From Megalobrama amblycephala (taxonomy: Eukaryota; Chordata; Actinopteri; Cypriniformes; Xenocyprididae), in contig NC_063052.1 in the NCBI RefSeq assembly GCF_018812025.1, positions 21,953,968 to 22,017,967 of the forward strand: a DNA stretch of 64,000 nucleotides, written 5' to 3'. Shown piece after piece: positions 20,002 to 32,465 of the stretch. Below the pieces are notes generated by a model. It was not told the DNA's origin. It made no database searches and saw only the letters and a program-made list of their open reading frames with translations. Position numbers and translations under genes: made by a program. Position 1 is the first letter of the stretch, and every line of letters starts with the position of its first letter.

Positions 20002-23000
20002 CCAAAAATTGGCCTCATTCATTTCTATTGTAAATGCCTCACAGCAACCTTGTTTGTTGCTATTTTTAAAAAAGAAAATATTTTTTGTGGTAATCAACAT
20101 TACTGTATACAACAAATACTTTAATTTGAGCTTAACTTGTACTGAACACGGGACATTGCTTTAACAGTATCCGAGACTTCCCCTAAGTCCCCTGAGCTGC
20201 AATAAATATTTCCTATGGAAGTCTTTCTTTGGATGTACATCAAACAACATATTTTTATCAATCAGTGAAGCATCAGAAAACAGCACTGCCCAAAACAAAG
20301 AAGCCTCTTGCCATGAATCCATGATAAATTAATGCCTCCTCCTTGAGGTACAAAATGAAAAAAGCTGAAAAAACTCGTTCATCTCATCAAACACAGAGCC
20401 GCATCCCACTCAGGAGACAAAAAAAAAAAAAAAAAAAAAAAAAACTTGCAAAGGTGAGGAGCTTAATTTGAATCATATCCCAAAGCCCAGTGGGAGGGAG
20501 GAGAGAGTGGAGCACCAAAGAGTAAAAGTGACAGTGGCAGCAGCAAGCCATATTGCCTTGCGTTGGCAATCACATCTGTGGCGGCCCCTGAGATTTAATT
20601 TCGGATGCTCGCGGGGAGCCGGTTTCTGTCTGTCTCACTCAGGGGAAAGAGAAGTAGGGAATCCCTGCAAACTCCACCCTACCATCCGCCCGCCCCCACA
20701 AGACATCATGTCAGATTAATTCGAACCCAGGATGAGCTTGGCTAGCTTTAGTTTCAGAGGCTCTGGACTCCAAAGCTCAGACTTCATCAAGCACAAATGA
20801 AGTGCACAGATAAACCATTGGTTTACATTGGAACAAAGAGGGATTTACAATCAATGGTCGAAGAGAGAGCGAGAGAAAGAAAGAAAGAAAGAAAAACATT
20901 CACGCCTGTCCGATAAGCAAGGGTAATTTGCAGCTGATTTCAAGCCCTGATGTTAACAGAGTGCGAAATAGCGGTTCGCCCTTGTTCCCTTTTCACTAAG
21001 GTACTTATTTAGATGAGCAATCAAGCCCAGCGGTCGAAAGACAAAGACATCATTCCACCACATATCACTTGAGATGGGGGGAAAAAATACAACTTGTCCA
21101 AAACGCTACTAATTAAGGACAAAACTCAACGGGCACCAAGTCCATGAGGAAGCCAGCACATGAGGGTAGTGCGCTTAAGAATCAAACTAAAAATCAGATG
21201 AATAAATACATCTGGGGAGTCTCTGTTGGTATCGCGAAGAAAGTGTGGAGTTATTAATTCACAGTGATCAGAGCGCATCTGGGTCTGGGTGAGATTCTTC
21301 AGGGGGTGGAGAAAAGACCGGGAGAGAGCATGTGGAACGATTCTGGCTGCCAGGCAGCCTAGTGCAGGACCATTAGACAGAAAATGTCTGTTGCGCATTG
21401 GGAGAGATTGTGTTTAAATATCATGTCACTCTGTCACGGTATACAGCAGGGGGTCAGAGTGTTGTTACAGCCAAATAAAGCAAAATAAGGAGATTGAATA
21501 GCCAGAAGGAAAGCAGAAATAAATGATAAATTGAACAAGAGGTTAGATTATACATTCATTTCCTCATAAAATGTTTAATTTCCCATTTCAGTTCAATAAT
21601 CATGGGTTTGATGGGTAAATGTTATCCAATATGGTGATATGTGCGCTTTCTCTGGAAATCAGAAGACTGTCACTGAGAGTGTAACATAAAAATGATGGAA
21701 GGCTTAAGCTATTTGGAATTGTGGCTCCGTTGCATCATTGACTTCCTGTCACATGCCTTTGAGGTCGACCTTGTGGAAGAGCCGAAACCCTGTTTTGACA
21801 TAAAGTTGGATCGAAAGTCGAATCTATTGTTTTCTCAGAGTATCCTGGGAGTGTGAGCAGCACTACAATTGTCTGGAGACAGGAGTTTATAAACAAAGGT
21901 AAAAGTAAAAGCTAAGGTGAAACCGTGTCTAGAATCGTCATTGAGACAGTGGCTTCCATTATTTAAACGCTACACAAGCACAACGAGGGCTTCCAAAAGA
22001 GTTTGGTTCATCACACTGAACATAATGTCACTGACTTAACTACATTTATTCTCATTAGCCACAAATGGACAATGTCTGCTCTCCTCTGTGCCTCATAATG
22101 CTGAAATCATATGAAAGAAAGACAAATCTCCGCAATTTCGCAATGGGCCGGCCCTAGGCATCAATATCTAGGTAAAAATATATCACAGACATAAATAAAT
22201 GTCTTGCGCACAAGCATATGCCTTTATGTGCTTCAAAGCCAGCAGTTTTGCTGCTTCAGCGTCTTCCCCGGTAGCATACATAGAGTTTTTTTAAAAGTAA
22301 AATGCCTTCTATTTCTAGATGCAGCCAGTGTCTGAGTTGTTCCTCCCAGTGATCTCACTGCCGAGCAGTGAGAAGACAACATCAACAAATACGAACCGTC
22401 AAGGAGAAGAACAGAAAAAGCAGGATGCAGAGCTGCTGAAAATCATTAGCACTCTAGTTCTCAGTGAAGCTACACTGTCAAGATTCTAAGTCTCACTTTG
22501 CATAGCGACGTTGACAAAGCCTATGGTACCCTGGGAAAGTAACGTCGGGTGCTACCATGCTCTTCATTTAGATTCAGTTCCAGCTGTATATGCCTATGAG
22601 CTTCAGACAGCAGGAACAGAAGGCTATAGGGGTTATTTAACTGTACCATGGTAAAAGGGTTTGTCGAGCCTTTAATCGTTCTTGTTATATCAGTCATTTG
22701 CCCGTCTCATCCCACTGGTTAAATAATAGATATAGAAATATTCAGTGTCTCTGTGGATTTTAGGAGCCCATTTCTCAGACACCTGTTGAGACATGTTTTA
22801 GGAAAAAAGAGGCTAATTGCTTCTATATCTCTTTTTTGACATTTAATTAAGTTTAAAGGGCGAAGTAAGTCCTTCTGGAGGGTTTTCGGGTATTAAAATC
22901 TATTGTGTGGCCGATATTAACATACTATCGACTAGAGGCAAATACAGGTGCATTCTGTCTGAGGGGCCATGAAAAGAGTATCCACACCCTAATCCAGCAC

Positions 23001-24439
23001 AACACTTCATCACACAATGAAATCATCACACAATTGAATTCATTTGAATATTTTTTTTCCTAATATGTAAAAATGTGTTATTCTCATTCAGTACAGACTG
23101 TACTTTAAATTTAGATATCGCCCAACCGCAAACAATAAAGCGATCGCTATATGACATTAGAGAATGTAGTCAAACTTCTCTGAAGTCTTGAGAAAAATAT
23201 CAGTCAGCCTCAGTCTTGTACATAGGGTGATGTAACACAGCGCTGATGCATAGACATGACAGGGCTGGACGTAGGAGGTGGCTCCTCGGAACAGCTGGGG
23301 TCTGGCAAGCACCGAATCCCGTAGGGAGGGGGCTTGAAAAGGCGAGGGGAAAACAGGACGCAATTTGGCTTCTCTCTCGCTTTCTCCCTGGGATGTGCCT
23401 TTTCAAGACCTCTAGGCCAGCTTCCTGTTGGGCAGTCATCCCAAAATGCCCTCAAGCTGTGCTGCTTCAACTGAAGCAAGTGAGGGGTTTTTTATTTGTG
23501 TATGTGTGTTTATATAGTGGGTGGTTCTTGGAGTCAACAACTGTAACCTGGGGAGGACTTTGAAGCAGTAGCAATCTCTGAGACAGCCCAAATGGTGCCC
23601 CCTCCTCCAGTATCACCAGCTCCTTTCTGCCACCTTCAAACCTGTCAGATGAGCCTTTAGGTGGCTCCAGCATAAACCTGGCTTTCCCAAGGGAATTCAT
23701 CTAAAACTGTCAAGCCAACTCTGATGTCTCAGGCAGATCACCTGCATAACTTCAACATTTAGGTAGGAGGTGGCTGAAGGCTTAGTGAAGCGCTGTCAAA
23801 TACACAGAGTACCCTATATAAAACCAGGACACTGAGAGCTGGCCGAACATGATAAGAGAAACGAGTAGAATGGCTGCCACACCAAAAGTAATTGAATCTA
23901 TGACTCAAATATGGCATTCATTGCATTCAAAGCATTCTGATATTTGCAGCAATGATGAAGCCCACGGAACAATAAAAGTCAGCTTATTCCTCCTAATAAG
24001 CTGGAGACATGCAGATTCTGTGCATCTTGATTGCCCAGTAACAAGTGGCACACAAAAGGAGGCAATCTGAGCCAAGAAAGAAGCACCTCAAATTACTAAA
24101 CTCAGCACACTGGATCTGATATTACAGACCTAATGAAATGTATTTGATTCTCGCATTATAAAAGCATTATATTTATTAAACACTATACTGTGACCTGTTT
24201 TAATATGGCACACTTCTAAAACAATGTATAATCCTCTGAGTTTCGGCAATTACATCATTTATGTGTATTATATGAGAGAAAAGCACGTTGAAAACCCTTG
24301 AAATGTCGATATATTCTTGCAATTGCGGCTACACTCAACATGATTTATCATTTGATAGCAACTAAAAAAACACACGAATGGCTGCATTAAAACTGCAGTG
24401 TTTCCACATGAACGGTAAACAAACCAAAAAAAATAACTG
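20002..24439. other. Unique gene-free region with simple repeats
   Basis: No recognised transposon and no supported exon over 4.4 kb. There is a run of 26 A at 20419-20444 and (GAAA)n at 20873-20896. Small overlapping frames at 23157-23700 lie on both strands and lack domains. The stretches 20500-21120 and 22200-22500 have even composition with TAAT-, CAAT- and GATA-like motifs and may include conserved non-coding elements. Confidence 0.4.
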
Positions 24440-24917
24440 GAAAAAAATATATCACTATTGACATCAGTCTGTCAATGAAATTCGCGCGACCACTTGTCAC
24501 ACATAACACTGGAATACGGAATGGCTTTACATACGTGCTCTCCTGCTGCTCTCCCTGAGGAAGCATACTAGGCTCTGTCAGCGAGGTAAAGTTGAGATCA
24601 TATTCACGAGCCCGTAGGGTAAAAGTCACTACTATCCTCTATGTGTTTAGGATGTCTAGGTGATAGTCGGGTTGGAAAGAGAGAGAGAGGCATTGCGTTA
24701 TGTGCACGCGCATCAATGACAGAGGGGTCAAACCCCTCGCGCACCGGCCGGTTGTCTCCTATCCATCAAAGTGGATATGCGCGCGAGACGCAGGAGCGTT
24801 CAGGCGCTGACGCATAAGCGTGTCTCGTGCTTGACATCTTTTGCCGATTTGAAGGGCAAAAATCCGTTGAGGACTTCACCAAACACCCCACAAGAAAGAA
24901 AAAACCAGCATACTCAC

Positions 24918-25150
24918 TGTTTTCAGGATCCAGACACTCTGTTCTCCCTGCGGCACTTCGTCACTTGTATATCCATTCCACAGCTGCCCATTTTCACGAC
25001 GTTTCCACCTGGTATGTTTCTCTGAGGTAAAACGGAAAAAAGAAATTGTACGTACACAGTCTCGACCTCTCTTTACTCAGCCTGCCTACATGTTGCTGAC
25101 TAGCTCTCTCCCACCCTCCCCCCTCCCGTATCTTTCTCACTCACTCAGTC
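24918..25150 (-). other. Candidate 5' untranslated exon (minus strand)
   Basis: Read on the minus strand, the stretch from about 25150 down to 24918 ends in ACA|GTGAGTATG, a good splice donor with GT at 24917-24916. It contains a 22-codon closed frame beginning MGSCGMDIQ (ATG at 24991). Just upstream are a TATA-like string and other promoter motifs. The region has more CpG than the rest of the window. This fits a first, non-coding exon of a gene whose body lies to the left, outside or far across the window. I cannot identify the gene. Donor and TATA motifs also occur by chance. Confidence 0.3.
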
Positions 25151-25174
25151 TCTCTCTCCAGTTATTTTGTTAAA

Positions 25175-25245
25175 ATTCAGTATATACGCCCCGTCACCTA
25201 GCAACCTCTCTCTCTCTCTTCATCACTCACGCGACACGTGTTGAA
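25175..25245 (-). promoter_or_regulatory. Candidate minus-strand core promoter
   Basis: Reading right to left: an E-box CACGTG (about 25234-25239), a GTTGCTAGGTGAC motif resembling an RFX X-box half site with a CRE-like TGAC (25193-25205 on the plus strand as GTCACCTAGCAAC), then GTATATACTG with a TATA core (25181-25186). A start of transcription near 25150 would precede the candidate exon. All assignments rest on motif appearance. Confidence 0.3.
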
Positions 25246-26172
25246 TGCTAAACTTGCCGTTGTGGAAGGTTGCAGGGATATTTTAAAAGCGCCTGTACAC
25301 GCGCCGGTGCCGTATCACTATGCAATCAACATAGTTATTATAGTACGCTTTCTCACACGCCTCCTCCCGTCCTTTAACCCCCAAACTGGAACGTTTCGCT
25401 TTCCCCCACCTAAAGACCCAGACGCAACTTAGCGTCTAGCTCTCTAAAAGGAGACGAAGATATAAAACGTTCGATAATTACGACCAAATTATTCTCTAAC
25501 CTTGTATTATCCGTTCTTTGCTGTCATTGTGTTCCATAGAAGCCTAACAAAGTCATTTTTACAAATAGTTAATTTTTATCAATCCAAATGGGGTTTGTCT
25601 GGCGCAAGGAGAAAAGGTGAGCTATTTTGAGAGCATTTCAAACTCTTGAGGATTTTTGTCTGTTTTATCGTACTCCTCCCCCCGAGCCGGTCATTTTGTT
25701 GTCCTCTGCTGGACATCAGGGTGTTGAATGCTGCAGAGAACGCAAGTGCTCAGCACTCTGCTGTCCTATCCGAAGGTAATCACTATCTGCTGTATATGTG
25801 GAGGGACTGAGAGAAACAGACCGTGTTTGGGTGGATGGAGATGTTGTGGGTGATTGAGTAGAAAAGTGTGTATTTGCAAAATTGAATTTGGCCACACCCC
25901 ACAGGAAGTTGAATTGAAGAGAAATGTATTGAATTGGAATTAGTAAAAAAAAAAAAAAAAAAAATTATGTGATGAAATACACTGTTACACTTTAGAAATT
26001 AAACAAAATTGGTTAGCCTAACTGTAAGTCAATCTTACCATATAAATACCTTACTATGAAAAAAATATGGTTTTACATTAGCCTATTTTTAATTTAATGT
26101 TTATGTAGACCTAATTTTATCTATCAGTCTATTGAGCCTATTTATCAGTCCATTTATGGTTATCTTACCATA
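25246..26172. other. Gene-free spacer
   Basis: The CpG-containing sequence continues to about 25450, then composition returns to AT-rich. A run of 20 A lies at 25945-25964. No gene recognised. Confidence 0.4.
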
Positions 26173-26590
26173 TGTGACCCTGGAACAGTCATAAGTCGCA
26201 CGGGTATATTTGTAGCAATAGCCAACAATACATTTTATTATCAATTTTTCTTTTATGCCAAAAATCATTAGGATATTAAGGAAAGATCATGTTCCATTAA
26301 TATTTTGTAAATTAGCTACCGTAAATATAAAAAAATATATATTTTTGTGAGTGGATATGCATTGCCAAGGACTTCATTTGGAAAAATGCCTTTAAAGGCA
26401 ACTTTAAAGGCAATTTTCTCAATATTTTGATTTTTTTGCACCCTCAGATTCCAGATTTTCAAATAGTTGTATCTCGGCCAAATATTGTCCTATCAATGGA
26501 AAGCGTATTTATTCAGCTTTCAGATGATGTATAAATCTCAATTTTAAAAAAAACTGACCCTTATGACTGGCTTAGTGGCCCAACGTCACA
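26173..26590. mobile_element. Small DNA element, TGTGACCCTGG family
   Basis: The left part TGTGACCCTGGAACAGTCAT and right part ATGACTGGCTTAGTGGCCCA then ACGTCACA are imperfect inverted repeats bounding about 418 bases. The interior motifs AAGTCGCACGGGTATATTTG, AGTTGTATCTCGGCCAAATA and CAGCTTTCAGATGATGTATA belong to a very common teleost non-coding repeat. No transposase. Confidence 0.75.
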
Positions 26591-26684
26591 AATACTTAAA
26601 TGATTTAACATTATATATAATTTAGATTTTAATTTATCTTTATGTGTAATTTACAGTAAAATGTTTTTTTTAGTATTTTACTCT

Positions 26685-26710
26685 TATCTATCTATCTATC
26701 TATCTATCTA
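26685..26710 (+). repeat. (TATC)n microsatellite
   Basis: Six to seven uninterrupted tetranucleotide units, directly abutting a Tc1-like terminus on the right. Confidence 0.95.
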
Positions 26711-26790
26711 CAGTGCCCTCCACAATTATTGGCGCCCTTATATGAGCAAAGGTGGTTGTGAAAATAAATCTGCAAAGGTCTAGAAATATT
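26711..26790 (+). mobile_element. Tc1-like terminal fragment
   Basis: CAGTGCCCTCCACAATTATTGG-type start followed by GCAAAGGTGGTTGTGAAAATAAA is the outer end of a common fish Tc1-like inverted repeat. No transposase or opposite end is seen nearby, so only one terminus remains. Confidence 0.55.
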
Positions 26791-29700
26791 TCAGTCTATT
26801 TATAAGTCTATATCTGTTGGTCTATCTGTAAGACGCACAGTATAAAACGGACAGATTTTTTAAAGCCAAAGTTTATCATGACGAACTTTCATTGTCTAGT
26901 TAAAAAATTATACAGTTTCTTTCATTTTAATTCTACTTTCTTAAATTTCAGATTGTATTTTGAACCATCTTTGTGACTTTAAAATTTAAAAGCCAATTCA
27001 CTTCTGATTGGCAAACAACCCTGCTGTGTGTGAGTGAGAGACACAAGAGGTGTGTATCTATGTGGAATATTCTCGTGACAGATTGACAGTGTGAGTATGT
27101 GAGCACAAGTGTGAGGAGGATTGCAGGTGTTTGTACTCTAAAAAACTGCACACGACTGTATTTCCACCTGCCTGTATTTGTCCATATATATACTCATCAG
27201 CCTTCAGTTTCCTTCAAATATTAAAAAATAGCACTAATTAATTTAAAAGCACAGGACCCGCATCCCATTTCGTATGGTCTAGCCAGTAATTGGAGGACAG
27301 GGCAGTGACCTCTGTTGGCAGTAGTAGTATGATGAACATTGAAAATATTTTTATACAGTGAAGACTGAGCCCAATCCATGTCACCACCGGGATACATAAA
27401 TCAGCGAATACTGGTACAGTCAGCCACGTATACAGAGATAAAGCACCAGGAAAAGGGATTACTCAGGAAGAAATGTGTAGAACTGGTGTGAATATTATGA
27501 AAATTTCACAGCACTTCCATAAATTTTGGATGTAAAGTTAACGCTAACATTTTCTCTGCTATATCCTTTTGTCTTACACCAGAGACAAGTGAATATTTTA
27601 GCTATAATACAGGCATTCATAAGCAGGTCATTATGAATCATTCATGTCATCATGTCATAATCTTACTCACTGAAATATCAGAGGCATAAATGCTCTTCTC
27701 TTATTTTTTGCTGCATTGGCTCTTGAATATGTGTCCATCTATATGAATCTATGGCTTGTTCATCTCTGAAGCTTTAAGTCATTACTTCAAGCAAAAAGCT
27801 AAATCTGCACCTTTCCAGGATTATAGTGGAGAACCATCTTATCAGCAGTCTTACATTAAAGCAAAGAATGAGAGTGCTGTTTCTGTATGAGTTTCCCCCC
27901 TTACTAAGTCACTGTATATGTACAGAGGGGAACATTGAATCCCAAATCATTCCTTTAAGGCAAAGAAGCAGAAGAACTATGCTGAAAAGTAATATGCTGA
28001 TGCCTAAAAGGTGCATGTTAATACTTCATAGAAAAGACATTCTCAAATATGTATTGACATTCTTTCAGATTACTTGTACCTTGGAATTTAGCTTTATTAT
28101 TTTACATGCTCAGACAGGAATTATGTGACTTGTGTTACAGCCTCCCAACCTATTTATTAGTTTTGTCATATTTTATTAGAAACCGCAGAAATATCTTTTT
28201 AAGGTTATTGATTTACACAAATACAAACAGCTAGGGGGCTTTGGGGCTTTGCACGAATCTTGTGCATATTATTTTGTTTACAGTGAGTATATTATTTATG
28301 AACCTTGGGGATGCAGTTACAGATAGAATACCCTGAAGTGAATTTGATTTGGATATTGAGGCAGCAGTTGGAAAGCACGTCTTGTTCATATCAGAAATAA
28401 AACTTTTAAGTGTATTCTGAGTTTTCAAACGGGATTCTTCTTCTGTTTCAAACACTTCCCACATCTTCCATTGAGTAAAACGGCACTGATCTGCAATCCC
28501 CTATGGTGTTTGCATTTATATGAATGACAGCATTTCGCTCTTTCACTTGTTGAGATTCGATAATTAAATTTCACCATACAAATAGTGCAAATGACTTTTA
28601 CTTTTGTTAAATGTTTGATTTATACACAGATCACCAATAAAGAGTGTCCTTTTCCATCATTTGCTAAAAGAACAGGTGCTCCGCTAGGGATGTGTGTGTG
28701 TTTGACACTTGCACTGTGCCTTTTTCAGTACCAATCAGTTTTTTTAGAAATCAGAAGAAATCTACAGATTTTTATAGTGTTGTATATTCACATTCTTGGG
28801 CATTGTACAATAATGTCATTTCCATAGATGAAGTTTTTTAAACATCAAGTTACTTCATTATTTCTGAGCTCTACTTATTCTCTGTATATTATTTCTGATA
28901 TAGGATCTCCAGAGAGTCAGACCTCTATTATGGACAGTCAACCAAAACTAGCTTTCCTTTTCCAAACTCCATTACTGCCCTTGTGCATTAAATGAACATA
29001 AGATCCTGATTTAGTGCATTAAAGTGATTTGTGAGATATAACTGACACCCTAGTGCTGATTGTTTTATGGTTTCTCATATTCTTAGTTTAATATATTATA
29101 TTAACCTATAAATTTATATATCTATTTAATATAATAATCTAAAGAAAAGATCAGCTGAACCTAAAGTATTTCCTAATCAGATTTTTTCCCAATCAGATTT
29201 CTTTTAACAGCCTCTTCATAATATCTTTCAGTTCATTTACACACACAACCATTTTACAGACATTGTGAAATGCTTTTTAAATAATACAGTGATGTGGATA
29301 CATCTTTGAGTTTAAAAATCATGTAGAACACTATTTTAACACTATATACCTGTTCTAACCGCTTTTGCATGTGTGATGGATTTTACAAACTGATTTTTTT
29401 CCCTAAAAGAAATGTTGTTTCTAATTAGAGTTTCAATTGGCACATTTTTTCTGTGTCTTTTGCACGTCCAAACATATTCCCAGAAATGCTCCGACTTGTC
29501 ACCACCCCAGTGCTAATTACCAATGATCACATTCAATGAGCATAGAAAAAGAGCAATCAAGTGCTCTGGTGTAATGAAATTCACCACCGCAGAGAGTGAT
29601 TTGCCCTGATAATTTGTCTTAGAAAATCAACACGGAGCTAGGCAGCCATATTTGTCAAAGGCCCTCACAGCTTTATGCATCAGAGCCAGTCTCGAAGGTC

Positions 29701-30443
29701 TTGAACCTGTAACTGTATGCTGTAATAGCCTGATGGGCTTCATGATTAGCCCATCGAGCTGAAGACCAAGGCCTGTTCCCTCAGGGAATGCGGCTTAATC
29801 TGCCCCTTTCCCTCTGTTTTCTCTATCTCTCCTTCTTTACTTAGAGCAGAGCTCATCTTTTTAATGCCGTCTGCAGTGGTTTCTATTAGGAGAGAGCTCA
29901 TTTATGTTCATGAGGAAAGTCTTCAGATAAGTATATTCTGGAGAGAAGTTTGTCAAAGGAGAATTAAACTGAAAACTCTGACAGGTGAGTTTGAGAATTA
30001 GCATTTCCTTAAAGGGGCCATTTTCTGTACTTTCGTGAATATTTTTGCCTGAAGCACATTTGCACCCAAAATGTCAACTTCTGTCTGTCTGACTGCCTAT
30101 GTATACATGTATGTACTGTATGTATGTATGTATGTATGTATCCATCCATCCAACGTTATGACTGGCTCTAACCTCTTTGTATATGAAAATTGCACTCATG
30201 AGGGAAGGCCAGGTTGCTGGATACCGTATGCATCTTTATACTGTATGTAAATGTGGGCTATCGTATTTTAATATGCTCATGGTTGTGGCATCATAACTGA
30301 TAATTTCTGAATGACCTGTTTTGGCAGGTTAGTTTCCATAAATCAACTGTATGGACTAGGCTAAGGGTCATTGCATTAAGAATGTTAAAATACATCTCTG
30401 TGGTAAATGGAAAATACTGTTTTCCATGATTTAACCTCCTTAA
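26791..30443. other. Unique gene-free region
   Basis: No supported exon in 3.6 kb. Frames of 75-100 codons at 26948-27151, 27826-28128, 28231-28464 and 28585-28827 show no recognisable domains. (GTAT)n lies at 30110-30140. The block 29450-29830 is listed separately as a possible conserved element. Confidence 0.4.
29450..29830. promoter_or_regulatory. Candidate conserved non-coding block
   Basis: Repeat-free sequence with GTGCTAATTACCAATG, CTGATAATTTGTC and TTTATGCATC motifs and an 8-bp inverted repeat, GATGGGCT (29732-29739) / AGCCCATC (29748-29755), enclosing a CATGATT core. No reading frame. The look is that of a developmental enhancer, but conservation cannot be seen from one sequence. 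Confidence 0.3.
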
Positions 30444-31258
30444 AGGGGACCTATTATGTCCCTTTTCACAAGATGTAATATAAGTCTCTGATGTCCCCAG
30501 AATGTGTCTGTGAAGTTTCCGCTCAAAATACCCCACAGATCATTTATTATAGCTTGTCAAAATTTCCCCTACTTGGGTGTGAGCAAAAACACGCTGTTTA
30601 TGTGTATGTCCCTTTAAATGCAAATGAGCCGCTTTCCAAAAGAGGGTGGAGCTTTAACAGCTCACGCTTCAGTTGCTCAACAACAACAAAGCTGGAGAAT
30701 CTCACGCAGCCAAAATGACAATTGTCAGTAATGGTGTTCAGCCTTGGTGTTCGGACACTGATAGAGAGACTCAGGAAGAAGTTACAACTTTTAGAATGCA
30801 ACTGGACATTTCTGAATGGCTAGTGGATAAATTTATGTAACTAATTGCTGTGGAGTTGATTCAACTCATCGACTAGCATGTGCTGTCATGTTAATCTTTT
30901 GTGCAAATTAAGCTTTGAATTGACCCTCATTTGTGAAGCAGTCCGGCGCAAAATTACAGCATGGCAACAACACTCTTCTACAACAACTCTTCCTCTTCTC
31001 TAAAGCAGCCCATTATGGCCTCACCCCATTTGTTGCATGGTACCAGGGGTAGGGTTTATATAAATTTTGGGGTTTGTGATGTCACCAACCTGGGAAGAAG
31101 GTCTTTGTTGTCCTTTCCAGCCGATTGTTGTGATTTCTGTAAAATAAATTATCTCCCTTTGCATTACACTTTGAGCGTCGTAACTTTGCAGATGTTTATG
31201 CTCAAACATTGCGCACTAACTAAAGTTAAAAAAAGTGAAATCATAATTAAGGACCCCT
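30444..31258. mobile_element. TTAA element, AGGGGACC family, copy 1
   Basis: Ends AGGGGACC and GGACCCCT (7 of 8 paired) are flanked by TTAA at 30440-30443 and 31259-31262. The interior (AATGTGTCTGTGAAGTTTC, TGTGAGCAAAAACACGC, AGAGGGTGGAGCTTTAACAG) is shared with the longer copy at 48331-49332. The 101-codon frame at 30961-31266 ends at the element boundary and has no domain. Confidence 0.82.
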
Positions 31259-31262
31259 TTAA

Positions 31263-31754
31263 ATAAATAGCAAAGCACCACTCAGTGGTTATTTTGTGAA
31301 CTGAACTGCTGACCACACACAGCGGAAGAGAGCTGCTACACTATATAAAAGTAAATTCCTTGAAATGGTGCTATTACAAGAATGCTTTGCTATCAAATGT
31401 CTAGTCACCACTCCAGTATGTGTTTTGTCAAACCATATTCAATTCATTATATTGATTACAGTACTTAGGGGAGTGCCAGTTAGTGCCAGAATACCTAAAT
31501 GAAATAATTCATATTCAAAGCAACAGCTCTTCCCTCAGCTCACCCCTTCAGTGAGAAGTCATTTTCCTCAGAGTCCATTTTAGCATCTGCCAGTGATAAA
31601 AAAAAAAAAATACACGTATACAATTTCTGTGAGGCCAATCTAAAATTGGATTTTCAAATCTAATCAGGTCTTTCAGGCATCTGTCATTCACTGTTTCAGC
31701 CAAATTCAATTCAACTTTTCTCTGTGTTTCAGTGTGAACAACAATAAACATTCA
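31263..31754. other. Gene-free spacer
   Basis: Nothing recognised. There is a short A-run at 31598-31610. Confidence 0.4.
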
Positions 31755-32045
31755 GTGTTATTTAGTATTATTTATATAGTATTTATTAATATTTTGAATT
31801 AGCTTTTATTTTAATATTTCCATTGTTAAACTAAAATTAACTTAAGTTTTAGTAAATTTATGTGCTTTTGTCACTTTTGTTAGTTTCTTTTTATTATTTA
31901 TATAGCTTTATTTCATTTTTATTTTAGTTTTAGTAAGTTTAGTTTTTAGTAAGTTTTTCCATCTAATATTTATTTTATTTCAGCTTTATTTCAATTGCCA
32001 AAAACTATTTTAATAGTTTTAGTTAACAATAACAACACTGCAATA
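31755..32045. repeat. T-rich TTTTAGTTTTAGTAA repeat
   Basis: Repeated TTTATTTTAGTTTTAGTAA, CAGCTTTATTTCAATTGCCA and TAGTTTTAGTTAACAATAAC motifs of a common teleost AT-rich interspersed repeat. Ends are not resolved. Confidence 0.5.
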
Positions 32046-32174
32046 AACTTCACATTTTGTTTAAACTTTGTAATAACTTTAATTTGCATACAAAATTGAA
32101 AATTGAAAAATATGCATTATAAATGTATATGCCATTTCACATTTCATTCATTTAACTTGATATTTGTTTTCCAA

Positions 32175-32460
32175 TTAGGTTTATCTTATTTAGAGTTTAC
32201 TCTCACAATTCCATCTGATCCCTCAGTGCCAGACTCCTCAGCTCCTCCCACTCATTCCCGTTCCCCAGAATACCAACCACCTGCACCTGCTGTCACCAAT
32301 CAGACTGCTATTTAAACCACACCCACACCCACACTCACACCATAGTGTGGATTCTTTATGTTGCCTTATGTTCCTGAGTTGTTGATCTCTGAAGTATCTT
32401 CATTAAAGTCTTGTTGATTCTATCCTCATGTCTGTTGTGATTCTCCCCAGACTGAACAAG
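32175..32460 (+). mobile_element. Probable LTR and leader of the gypsy relic
   Basis: Directly before the gag-like frame lies CCTCCCACTCATTCCCGTTC, then GCTATTTAAACCACACCC (TATA-like, about 32308-32316), then CATTAAAGTCTTGTTGATTC (polyadenylation-like ATTAAA, about 32401), in the U3-R-U5 order of an LTR. The outer 5' boundary is not clear, and no matching 3' LTR is seen at the other end. Confidence 0.5.
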
Positions 32461-32465
32461 TGTAG

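Noticed and set aside
23157..23700. Several overlapping 68-105 codon frames
   Set aside because: They occupy both strands and three frames with no motif; most likely chance in locally stop-poor DNA.
24771..25025. 84-codon plus-strand frame in the CpG-containing block
   Set aside because: No domain and no convincing splice or promoter support on that strand; minus-strand signals are stronger.
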